Shown: positions 9,951 to 17,021 of the stretch, piece after piece
How the letters are laid out: every line of letters starts with the position of its first letter
How positions within the stretch are numbered: the first letter of the stretch is position 1
Source of the DNA: JABDDM01 sp038240295
Lineage (GTDB): Bacteria > Bacteroidota > Ignavibacteria > Palsa-1295
Length of the DNA stretch: 36,412 nucleotides
NCBI GenBank assembly: GCA_038240295.1
Contig: JBBSDW010000011.1
Location: forward strand, 1 to 36,412
Reading direction: 5' to 3'
Notes under the pieces: generated by a model
The model's database searches: none
Told to the model about the DNA's origin: nothing
The model's input: only the letters and a program-made list of their open reading frames with translations
Made by a program: the position numbers and the translations under genes

Positions 9951-10505
9951 ATGATCATTTGGACGATCGGACACTCGACAAGAACGATCGAAGCATTCAC
10001 CGATCTGCTCATCCTTAATCGGGTGAAGCATCTTGTCGATGTTCGTTCGATCCCGTTTTCGCGGATGAATCCGCAGTTTAATAAAGAGGCGCTCGCCGCA
10101 TCACTCGCCGAGCGAGGCATTGTCTACACAAATCTGTTACTGCTTGGCGGACGCCGCAGCATCATCAAGGAAGTGCAGCCATCACAGAACACAGGCTGGT
10201 TGAAACCACCGTTTCGCAACTATGCCGATTACGCGATGACTGCACCATTCGAAGAAGGGATGCTCGAACTGCTCGCGATCGCAGCAAACACAAATACTGC
10301 GATCATGTGCTCGGAGGCAGTCTGGTGGCGATGCCATCGGCGCATCATCACCGATCATCTTCTAGCACGGGGAATCGAAGTCCGGCATATCATGTCGCCA
10401 ACGTCAACCACAGAGGCGTCGATGACGCCGTTTGCCGAAGTGATATCAGCCGGTCGCGTTATCTACCCAGGCAAGCAACTTGAACTCACGATCGAACAGT
10501 GCTAA
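9951..10505 (+). CDS. DUF488 family protein
   Basis: A 184-residue member of the DUF488 family, whose biochemical role is not established. Family features: the opening IWTIGHSTRTIEAF, LVDVRSIPFSRMNPQFN, an LGGRR motif and the highly conserved CSEAVWWRCHRRIITDHLL near residue 120, which has the Cys and His/Arg residues expected of the putative active site. It is transcribed against the surrounding phage genes and is flanked by non-coding DNA (267 bp upstream, nothing recognised; hairpins downstream), so it is best seen as cargo inserted between the connector and the tail-like genes. DUF488 genes occur widely on mobile DNA and beside stress genes; no specific partner is visible here. Confidence 0.88.
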   Translation: MIIWTIGHSTRTIEAFTDLLILNRVKHLVDVRSIPFSRMNPQFNKEALAASLAERGIVYTNLLLLGGRRSIIKEVQPSQNTGWLKPPFRNYADYAMTAPFEEGMLELLAIAANTNTAIMCSEAVWWRCHRRIITDHLLARGIEVRHIMSPTSTTEASMTPFAEVISAGRVIYPGKQLELTIEQC

Positions 10506-10577
10506 CGACACAATTCGGATTGATCTTCGTCGCAGCCCCATTGCACGTCCTCAAGTGATTTAAGGCCGGGATCGGGT

Positions 10578-10597
10578 CACGAAGGAGGCCCTTCGTG
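10578..10597. repeat. Perfect 8-bp-stem hairpin downstream of the DUF488 gene
   Basis: CACGAAGG and CCTTCGTG flank a 4-nt loop. No T-run follows, so it may be a REP-like element rather than an intrinsic terminator. It lies 73 bp after the DUF488 stop. Confidence 0.6.
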
Positions 10598-10672
10598 GCA
10601 CACGGTCGGGATTCAGCACAAATCGTTCTGTATCCGGACCTTAACCTCCATGGATTCGAGGTCATCTAAAAA

Positions 10673-10799
10673 ATGTGGGACACGCTTTAGCTTGTTCCAA
10701 TGACTTTCCGCCTCAGTAGTCTGCTGTTCACGAGTCGTCTCTTGATCCAGCTGGCTCATGATGTTAAGATGTTCTGGGCAAGCTAAAGCGTGCCCACAT
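10673..10799. repeat. MITE-like element 1: inverted terminal repeats around about 77 bp
   Basis: Left arm 10673-10698 (core CACGCTTTAGCTTG) and right arm 10776-10799 (core CAAGCTAAAGCGTG) are inverted copies of about 24 bp. The interior has no coding signal. The same arms bound a second element at 10859-10992. No transposase is present, so any mobility would depend on an enzyme elsewhere. Confidence 0.7.
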
Positions 10800-10858
10800 G
10801 CGCTTGCGTAACTTTGGAGTGGCGTCAATCGCCTCCTTCGGATCGGATGTTCTTGGAA

Positions 10859-10992
10859 ATGTGGGGTACGCTTTAGCTTGCCCCAAACGATCTTTCGTGT
10901 TGCGGCAAATGTGGTCTTTGGGTTTTGCACCATCGATACGTGTAAGTTATGTGGTTTAGATTGGCTGGGGCAAGCTAAAGCGTGCCCCACAT
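10859..10992. repeat. MITE-like element 2: near-perfect inverted terminal repeats around about 79 bp
   Basis: Left arm 10859-10886 begins ATGTGGGG and contains GCTTTAGCTTGCCCC; right arm 10966-10992 is its inverse, differing at about one position. It is almost the same size as element 1 but the interiors differ, so the two share ends rather than content. The right arm ends 4 bp before the stop codon of the head-tail connector gene. Confidence 0.75.
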
Positions 10993-10995
10993 CGT

Positions 10996-11568
10996 TTATA
11001 CCGCGAACCGCTTATACATATTCAGGATCTTCTCGTGGGCTTGCGTTAGATCGGTGTATCGAACGCGCTCGGTGAACTGGCCTTCGCGCGAGGAGGCGAT
11101 GAGTTCTGCGAGGGTTCCGCCGCCCTGGTTCGATTCGTTGAATAGGATTGCGGCATCTTCGATGATCACTTGCTCGACAGCCTGCGGCCAGCCTGTTGAG
11201 GTGTTTGCGTAGTTGATCGTGTATTCGACGTTCTCTTCAAAAATCGTGACTTTATTTCGAACGAGCCTGCCTTCTTCGAATAGAATGAGATCGGTGTTGG
11301 ATCCGGTTTGGATGTGGCCGTCTAAATCGGTGTAGGTCCAGGTGAGCACCGAGCTCGCGGCGTCGTGCAGAATGTGCTCGTTGGTGTTGTTACCCCAGAA
11401 GGTGTCGTGTGTATGTGCGAGCGCTGTGAAATCACGATCGAGATATGTCGCGATCTTGTTCGTAGTTGCGTCGAGCAGCGATTGATAAAACGTGAGCAGC
11501 GCCGGGTCGGTCGAGGTGTCTTTGAGGTAGACTTGAAATTGCGAGATAGTAACGGGGGATGATGGCAT
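10996..11568 (-). CDS. Phage head-tail connector (gp6-like)
   Basis: Predicted virion protein that joins below the portal to form the head-tail interface. The 190-residue protein starts with PVTISQFQVYLKD and is helical at the N-terminus (LLTFYQSLLDATTNKIATYLDRDF), the layout of gp6-like connectors in HK97-type phages, where the helical part counts ordered residues of a small tandem locus (DNA packaging protein family). The C-terminus (AVEQVIIEDAAILFNES, then YTDLTQAHEKILNMYKRF) is also typical of the family. It lies directly downstream of the capsid gene, as in HK97-like phages. The intergenic space of 81 bp contains a perfect 13-bp hairpin. Confidence 0.7.
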   Translation of the reverse strand: MPSSPVTISQFQVYLKDTSTDPALLTFYQSLLDATTNKIATYLDRDFTALAHTHDTFWGNNTNEHILHDAASSVLTWTYTDLDGHIQTGSNTDLILFEEGRLVRNKVTIFEENVEYTINYANTSTGWPQAVEQVIIEDAAILFNESNQGGGTLAELIASSREGQFTERVRYTDLTQAHEKILNMYKRFAV

Positions 11569-11600
11569 AAAATATTAGAATTGAGTTCGGAAGTCAATCA

Positions 11601-11629
11601 GTCACTCCCCGCACGATGCGGGGAGTGAC
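11601..11629. repeat. Perfect 13-bp-stem hairpin between capsid and connector genes
   Basis: GTCACTCCCCGCA and TGCGGGGAGTGAC flank a 3-nt loop. It is very stable, but no T-run follows on the minus strand, so it is either an inserted REP-like sequence or an attenuator that lowers expression of the connector relative to the capsid. Confidence 0.75.
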
Positions 11630-11649
11630 GAAATAGATCGGTAGGGTGA

Positions 11650-12879
11650 TCAGCTTGCAGCAGTCGAGAGTGCTGCGATGTAGCCTGGCTGACCGACACC
11701 GAAGGCGAGGCGTTCGGTCATGCGCAGCATCTGTAGATCGTTCGTGAATGCGTTGATGCCGTCGGCAGTCGCATCGTTCGATACGCGCGTTTCCATTCCT
11801 CCGTGCATTCCGAGCCAGGCGCCCGAAGAACGAAGATTTCCGAAGATCGCGAACTTCGTCGAGGGATGCGCCGACTGATCGTAGCCGTTGATAAGAACAC
11901 CATTTGGCATCGAGACCACCGGATAGCCCCTAAACGTCAGCCCTGTACCCGAGAACCCGTTGACGCCATTCACGGCCGGTGCGTCCGAGTGCGTGAGATC
12001 CCAGAGATATCGCTGGTTTGCATCTTTCTTTTTTAAGAGATCCGTCAGCGTGTTCTGCTCGACGAAGAGCGAGGCACCGCGCTGTTGTGCTGGCGAAAGA
12101 GACTGGACGAGCGCAATGAGATCGTCGAGCGTGATATTGTTATAACCCGTCATCCCCGAAGTGCTCGAACCGCCGAGATAGGTCGTCGTCAGACCGCTTG
12201 TCTCGAGAATCCCTGTGAACGGAGAGCCCGTGCCGCGAAAGGCTTGCGTGTCTTCTTCCTGACCGAATACTTCAACGAAGATCTGCGCGATCGTATTATA
12301 AACGTCGATGTTGGCATCGGCGAGCAATTCATTCGAGATCGGATAGATTGCTGCGAGCTTCTTTGCCGTGAGAACGAGCCTGCCGTATGCCGCCTTCGAT
12401 GCGGGGATCGTCGTATTTTCATCGGTCCAGCTGACGCTCGGCTTGCCGGTTAGCGTCGAGACGTTGAGGACGTTCGTTCGCATCTGGATCGTTGCGCAAT
12501 ATTTTCTCGCGAAGCCATACTCGTTGAGCAGGAAGAGCACGTCGCGGTAGAATTCAGGCGGCACAAGATATCCACCGACCGAGGATGTTCCTTCGACCTG
12601 CGGAGCGAGTGCGCGAACGTATTCGGGTTCGTAGTTCGACATGATCTGTCGAAGTTCGCCGCGATCGTTCTCGGCGATCGCCTGAAAGAATCGAAGGGTC
12701 TTTTCGATCTTTGCACGCTCCTTCGATTGAGGTGTATCGCCGTTCAGCGCCTTTAAGTGCGACCGGTCGATGGTTCGTGGGAGTTCGTTGATCTTTTTAT
12801 CGACCGCGTTTTCGATGAGCGAGGTAAGTTCGTTCTTTGATGCCGTAATGGTCTGTTCGGTTTCGTTGATAATTGCCAT
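11650..12879 (-). CDS. HK97-fold major capsid protein
   Basis: Main shell protein of the phage head. I choose the ATG at 12877-12879 (MAIINETEQTITASK); an upstream frame extension is encoded by repeat DNA and is not believable. The 409-residue protein has a charged helical N-terminal delta region (about 1-95) with VDKKINELPRT and ERAKIEKTLRFFQA, then GTSSVGGYLVPPEFYRDVLFLL, the hallmark start of the HK97 capsid domain (PF05065 type), IYPISNELLADANIDV for the E-loop/spine region, GTGSPFTGIL, and the C-terminal MRMTERLAFG-like end. The prohead protease at 16336-17013 would be expected to cut the delta region. In intact phages these two genes are adjacent; here 3.2 kb of unrelated DNA separates them. 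Confidence 0.93.
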   Translation of the reverse strand: MAIINETEQTITASKNELTSLIENAVDKKINELPRTIDRSHLKALNGDTPQSKERAKIEKTLRFFQAIAENDRGELRQIMSNYEPEYVRALAPQVEGTSSVGGYLVPPEFYRDVLFLLNEYGFARKYCATIQMRTNVLNVSTLTGKPSVSWTDENTTIPASKAAYGRLVLTAKKLAAIYPISNELLADANIDVYNTIAQIFVEVFGQEEDTQAFRGTGSPFTGILETSGLTTTYLGGSSTSGMTGYNNITLDDLIALVQSLSPAQQRGASLFVEQNTLTDLLKKKDANQRYLWDLTHSDAPAVNGVNGFSGTGLTFRGYPVVSMPNGVLINGYDQSAHPSTKFAIFGNLRSSGAWLGMHGGMETRVSNDATADGINAFTNDLQMLRMTERLAFGVGQPGYIAALSTAAS

Positions 12880-12978
12880 GGTGTTGTTCGTTCTATTTTT
12901 TGTTTGAATCGTTGATTTGAGGCCCATTTGGAAGGGTTTGATTATTGCTGGATGCTCGCAAGTGCCGGTCAAGTATCG

Positions 12979-13021
12979 CCGGCTGCGAGCCGGTGTTATT
13001 ATAGTGGCTTGCATTCAAGCC
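12979..13021. repeat. Pair of short perfect hairpins at the cargo edge
   Basis: CCGGCT-GCG-AGCCGG (12979-12993) is followed by GGCTTG-CATT-CAAGCC (13006-13021). They lie in the 205-bp gap between the divergent capsid and secreted-protein genes and resemble REP-type dispersed repeats. No other feature is seen in this gap. Confidence 0.55.
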
Positions 13022-13084
13022 AAAAATTGCTTAGATTCGCGTCTTGACCTTGCTGTATGTTGTTCTTCATTCTTGTTTAATGTT

Positions 13085-14341
13085 ATGAGATCGTTGATAT
13101 TTCGCGCCATGGCTATTGCCATGCTGTTCGCTTTTGCCTTGACGGCAAATCTTGTTGTTGTGCGTGCCCAGTTTGTTGGTTCGTGCCGAATCTTTCCAGC
13201 CAATAACTGGTGGAACGAGGACATATCGAAATTGCCCGTGCATCCGCTTTCTGCGCTCTATGTCGGAAAGATCAATTCAAGCAGGACAACGCTTCATCCC
13301 GATTTTGGCGGCACGCTCCTCTATGGTATTCCTTATAGCGTCATTCCGCCGACGCAGCCGCTCGTGCATCTTAAGTATCTTGTCAGCTATGCCGACGAAG
13401 GCGACGAGATCGATATGCCGATCCCGCCCGATGCGCTGGTCGAGGGAGGCAGTCCCGAATCGAATACCGGCGACCGGCATGTGCTCGTCGTCGATACGTC
13501 GCACCATTATCTCTACGAGCTCTACAACGCGCATAAGGATGCAGCCGCTAATAACTGGAGCGCCTCGGTCAGCGTCCGCTTCGATCTCACATCCGATTCG
13601 CTGCGATACGATGGCTATACCTCGGCCGATGCAGCGGGGCTACCGATCTTTCCCGGGCTCGTTCGTTACGATGAGATCCAGTCGGGCGTGATCAATCATG
13701 CCGTTCGTTTTACCGTACCGACAACGCAGCGAGGCTGGATCACGCCGGCGCGTCACGAAGCCGGCACGACGGACACGACTTATCCGCCTATGGGGCTGCG
13801 CATGCGGCTGAAGGCCGACTTCGATATTTCGGTCTACACCGGCGGTCCGAAGGTGCTGCTTACTGCGCTTAAGAAGTACGGCATGATCCTGGCCGATAAT
13901 GGATCGGCATGGTTCATCTCCGGCGCGACAGATATCCGCTGGGATGACAACGAGTGGTCGCAGCTTAAGAAAGTCCCCGGTAGTGCGTTCGAAGCAGTCT
14001 ACACAGGCAAGACGAAACACGTCGCCGACCAAACGCCAGAGAATCCGCCATCGCTCAGAGTCTTCACCGATCAGATCAGCGATGCGAGCATGATCGAGAA
14101 TTACCCGAATCCATTTCATGGCTCGACCGATCTTGAGTATTCGCTCGCGAATTCTGGCCATGTGTCGCTCACCGTATGCGACCTGCTCGGAAGAACTGTT
14201 GCAACACTTATTGATGGCGAAGTTTCCTCCGGTGAACATGTGTCCCGGTTCGAAGCAAACTCGCTCGTGGCCGGTGTGTACTTAGCCCAGTTGCGAACAG
14301 CTTCGGGCGTTCAGGTGCACCGAATGCAGATCGTTAAGTAG
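13085..14341 (+). CDS. Secreted protein of unknown conserved family with T9SS sorting domain
   Basis: A 418-residue exported protein. The start at ATG 13085 gives a clean signal peptide (RSLIFRAMAIAMLFAFALTANLVVVRAQ); upstream codons are repeat DNA. The mature domain (about 30-310) belongs to a widespread uncharacterised family with FPANNWWNEDISKLPVHP, a GDRHVLVVDTSHHYLYELY motif, YTSADAAGLPIFPGLVRYDE, PARHEAG and PPMGLRMRLKAD; conserved His, Asp and Arg residues hint at an enzyme, but no reaction can be named. The tail from IENYPNPFHGSTDLEYSL to the end is a type A T9SS domain. It lies between the capsid and GT-C genes and is transcribed against the phage module, so it is host-like cargo. 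Confidence 0.8.
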   Translation: MRSLIFRAMAIAMLFAFALTANLVVVRAQFVGSCRIFPANNWWNEDISKLPVHPLSALYVGKINSSRTTLHPDFGGTLLYGIPYSVIPPTQPLVHLKYLVSYADEGDEIDMPIPPDALVEGGSPESNTGDRHVLVVDTSHHYLYELYNAHKDAAANNWSASVSVRFDLTSDSLRYDGYTSADAAGLPIFPGLVRYDEIQSGVINHAVRFTVPTTQRGWITPARHEAGTTDTTYPPMGLRMRLKADFDISVYTGGPKVLLTALKKYGMILADNGSAWFISGATDIRWDDNEWSQLKKVPGSAFEAVYTGKTKHVADQTPENPPSLRVFTDQISDASMIENYPNPFHGSTDLEYSLANSGHVSLTVCDLLGRTVATLIDGEVSSGEHVSRFEANSLVAGVYLAQLRTASGVQVHRMQIVK

Positions 14342-14347
14342 CTCCGA

Positions 14348-16105
14348 TCACCGAACAACGTGGAATTCGTCTTTCTCGAAAACGATCGGCGTCGAGGTAG
14401 TGTCGTTCATGCGGACCAGTAGCTTGGAGGCTGTTGGTCCGTTTGCTTTTTCGATCAGGACGGTTGCCCGATCGAGATCGACGATTGCACCAGACTTCAG
14501 TACCCAATCTCTGCGTGCGACTCCTCTGACAAATCCGAGCGCTGGAATAAGCGTTGTGGAGCTCGATTGTGGGACGCTTAACTCGAACGTATGCGGCTCC
14601 GGTTGGCTCACATGAAGATCGTTGAAGGCACGGTCCTGATCGAAGGCATAGATCTCGGTGGCAGTGTGGGTGTCGAGCTTTACATCACGCACATCGCATT
14701 GGGCAGCGTTTGCCGGATATCGCTTTTCTGCGATCGCCTGCTTTGCGATATCTTCGAGACCTAACTGCAGCACACTCGCGCTTCCGAGCTTCGCGGGCAC
14801 ATCGATGAATGTTACATCGAGCGTTTTATCCTGCATCGTGTCGCGGGCAATGCTGAGCGGTGTGAGCAGCCTGCCGAGTTCTGCTTTATAACGATCAAGC
14901 TTCGCAGTGCTTTCGCCCCAGTTCATGCACATCAGCACCGCATGTATAGAATTCATGATCAAGTATCCGTAAACAAATACTCGCCGGATGTTCGCTGCAA
15001 GTCGCGTTGTGTACTGCGCGGTAACGAGGCCGAGCATGATGACGAAGATCACTACGCCGCCGATCGAAGGCGTATAAAGCCTCCAGCGTTCGAAGGAGAT
15101 CAGCACAAGCAGCCCCGAGAGCATCGCAAAGACGAGCGGCGGATAGAATGCTCGCAAGTATTTCGCTTTGAGCGAACGAAGCAAGAGCCAGGTTGCCGAA
15201 GAAAGGATCAGCATTCCGACCACGATCGCGGCGATCCGGTAATGCGCAAGGATCAGAGTCGCGGTTTGCAGATCGAGCGGCAAAAACATATAGCCTACGC
15301 CATAGAACGCATTGCGTACAAGCGCCGCTGGCGATGAGACCGCGTCTGCCTGGAGTGGCTGACTTCCGCCCAGCGCCCCGGTGTAGTGTGCGTGATAGAT
15401 ATACCATGCCACGAGCACCATCGCGTAAGGCCAGATGCGCCTGAGTGCAGCTTTCACCGAGGCACGATGAAACGACCAGGGTGTGATGTCAAGGAGCAGG
15501 ACGATCATCGGCAGGATCATCACGCCGATCTCTTTTGAAAAGAGCGCGAGTGCGAGCGAGATCAGTCCCAGTCCTCGAAAAAGTGTGATCCTCGCTTTTG
15601 ACCCTGCGCGGTCAACTTTCCACTCCATCAGCAAGGTCGTCATCGTGAAGATCGCGACGAGAATATCGGCACGCGCGGTCAAAGTCAGAATGTTGAAATC
15701 GTGCGAGCCGAGAATGCCGAACAGGAATGCCGCGCTAAAAGCGATCTTTCGCTCGAGATGAAAAATGCGAAGTCCCGTGACATAGACGAGCGCCGTTGCA
15801 ATCGTATGCAGGAGCAGATTCGTCAGATGGAACCCCCAGGGGTGCCAGCCGTAGATCAGGAAGTCGCTGACGAACGTCAGATTTGCGAGCGGGCGGAAGA
15901 CGCTCGGGTTCGCATCGTGCATGAAAAAGGGCTTGATCAGATCGCCAATCGATCGTATCGGTGCGAGCGAATGAAGATACTGAAAATCATCGCCGCTGAA
16001 TTTTACCTTCAGTGCGCCACCCCAGACAAAGAAAGCATAGATCATCGACGCGACTATGGGGAGTTCGCGTTTGATGCTCGTTTTTGTTTTCTCGGATAAT
16101 ATCAT
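14348..16105 (-). CDS. Multi-spanning GT-C type membrane glycosyltransferase (PMT/ArnT-like)
   Basis: A 585-residue integral membrane protein with roughly ten hydrophobic segments in the first 430 residues and a soluble C-terminal domain of about 150 residues. After the first TM segment comes FSGDDFQYLHS, where the paired aspartates match the catalytic DD of lipid-phosphosugar-dependent GT-C enzymes; then FRPLANLTFVSDFLIYGWHPWGFHLTN and a TARADILVA loop, also typical. It probably transfers a sugar from polyprenyl phosphate to a protein or glycan on the periplasmic side. The 3' end faces the T9SS protein gene 6 bp away, an arrangement that would suit a glycosylation partner, but that link is a guess. 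It sits within the split phage module yet has no phage character. Confidence 0.78.
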   Translation of the reverse strand: MILSEKTKTSIKRELPIVASMIYAFFVWGGALKVKFSGDDFQYLHSLAPIRSIGDLIKPFFMHDANPSVFRPLANLTFVSDFLIYGWHPWGFHLTNLLLHTIATALVYVTGLRIFHLERKIAFSAAFLFGILGSHDFNILTLTARADILVAIFTMTTLLMEWKVDRAGSKARITLFRGLGLISLALALFSKEIGVMILPMIVLLLDITPWSFHRASVKAALRRIWPYAMVLVAWYIYHAHYTGALGGSQPLQADAVSSPAALVRNAFYGVGYMFLPLDLQTATLILAHYRIAAIVVGMLILSSATWLLLRSLKAKYLRAFYPPLVFAMLSGLLVLISFERWRLYTPSIGGVVIFVIMLGLVTAQYTTRLAANIRRVFVYGYLIMNSIHAVLMCMNWGESTAKLDRYKAELGRLLTPLSIARDTMQDKTLDVTFIDVPAKLGSASVLQLGLEDIAKQAIAEKRYPANAAQCDVRDVKLDTHTATEIYAFDQDRAFNDLHVSQPEPHTFELSVPQSSSTTLIPALGFVRGVARRDWVLKSGAIVDLDRATVLIEKANGPTASKLLVRMNDTTSTPIVFEKDEFHVVR

Positions 16106-16152
16106 TGAGGCAAAGATACCGTACGGGATGCAACTGTCGACACAGAGAGGGG

Positions 16153-16188
16153 TTTGGGGTGGTTGAGCCCGAACGAGTTGGTCTCGAA
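16153..16188 (+). repeat. Dispersed repeat, copy 1 (TTTGGGGTGGTTGAGCCC core)
   Basis: The 18-bp core and a GGTCTCGAA end, separated by 9 bp, recur in inverted orientation at 33234-33270. Outside these shared ends the two copies differ. Confidence 0.65.
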
Positions 16189-16200
16189 ACTGGTATCGTA

Positions 16201-16307
16201 GCGAAGCAATCTTTACGAGCGGGCATCGAAGCCTCGATCAGCAAGCCATCCCAAAAAGATTGCTTCGCTCCGTTCATGTTCGCGGGGCGAGCAGGAACTT
16301 CGCTCGC
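16201..16307. repeat. Composite inverted-repeat element between GT-C and protease genes
   Basis: A perfect 14-bp inverted pair, GCGAAGCAATCTTT at 16201-16214 and its complement at 16255-16268, encloses a small hairpin (ATCGA-AGCC-TCGAT). A further hairpin GCGAGC/GCTCGC follows at 16287-16307. The arrangement resembles REP-associated intergenic elements; no coding function is supported. Confidence 0.7.
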
Positions 16308-16335
16308 AATGACGCACTCGTTTGATATTCCCACC

Positions 16336-17013
16336 TTACCCAGCTAACCATTCCGTCGCCTCCTGCAGATCGAACTCTTGCGCGATATCATCTTCACCAG
16401 AAGCTTCATTCATCCCCTCATCGTTTATGGCATAGGGATTCATCGGCAGTTCGACTTTCGAGCATTCGATTAACTCCCATTTCAAAAAATCGAGGCCGCC
16501 TGAATCGTTGGCTTCCCATTCGATGGGATGAAACCCGATCGAATTCGCAGGGAGAAATCCTGCCGATTCAAGTTGCGCGATCTGTCCAGCGAGCGGCGAA
16601 AGCTCCGCGCTTGCGTATTCGGCGAGCGCATAGAGTGCGTCACCCGTCAATGCGATCGCCCGAATGCGGCCGATCGTGTGGACCGGTTCCTGGGTGAGCC
16701 CGTGCATCCAGAGAAGCTGCGGATTCAGGATAAAATTGTCGACGACGATTCCCGAAAGATTGAGCGAATCGCCGACGCGGTCGATATCCGAAGTTGCCAT
16801 CTTGAGCCATTTCGTGCGCGCGTTTGGACTCGTATCGAAATCGCTCGCCGCAAACAGCAGCTGATCCTGTGGAATATTTCCGAGCTGCGCGAGTTCGTCT
16901 GTTGAGGGGCTTTGGTAATTTCGGTGCTCGAGCGTGAGCTTGCCCGAGCTTGCGCCAAGAAGTTTTGTCGAAGGAAAGGCATAGTGCTTGAGAAGATATG
17001 TTTGATCGTTCAT
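16336..17013 (-). CDS. HK97-family prohead maturation protease
   Basis: Serine protease that digests the scaffold/delta region of the capsid before DNA packaging. In the 225-residue protein the catalytic histidine lies in LLWMHGLTQEP and the serine in LPANSIGFHPIEW, separated by about 65 residues as in the U35/HK97 protease family; ELIECSKVELPMNP matches the family's C-terminal ELSEVSxVxxPxNP block. It follows the portal gene by 8 bp, so the two are co-transcribed. The capsid gene that should come next is displaced by two unrelated genes and repeats (13085-16307). Confidence 0.9.
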   Translation of the reverse strand: MNDQTYLLKHYAFPSTKLLGASSGKLTLEHRNYQSPSTDELAQLGNIPQDQLLFAASDFDTSPNARTKWLKMATSDIDRVGDSLNLSGIVVDNFILNPQLLWMHGLTQEPVHTIGRIRAIALTGDALYALAEYASAELSPLAGQIAQLESAGFLPANSIGFHPIEWEANDSGGLDFLKWELIECSKVELPMNPYAINDEGMNEASGEDDIAQEFDLQEATEWLAG

Positions 17014-17021
17014 AAAAAAAA

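Noticed and set aside
10613..10990. 125-codon minus-strand frame with repeated KLKRxPHF and GHALACP text
   Set aside because: The repeated words are simply translations of the inverted-repeat arms at 10673-10992; not a gene.
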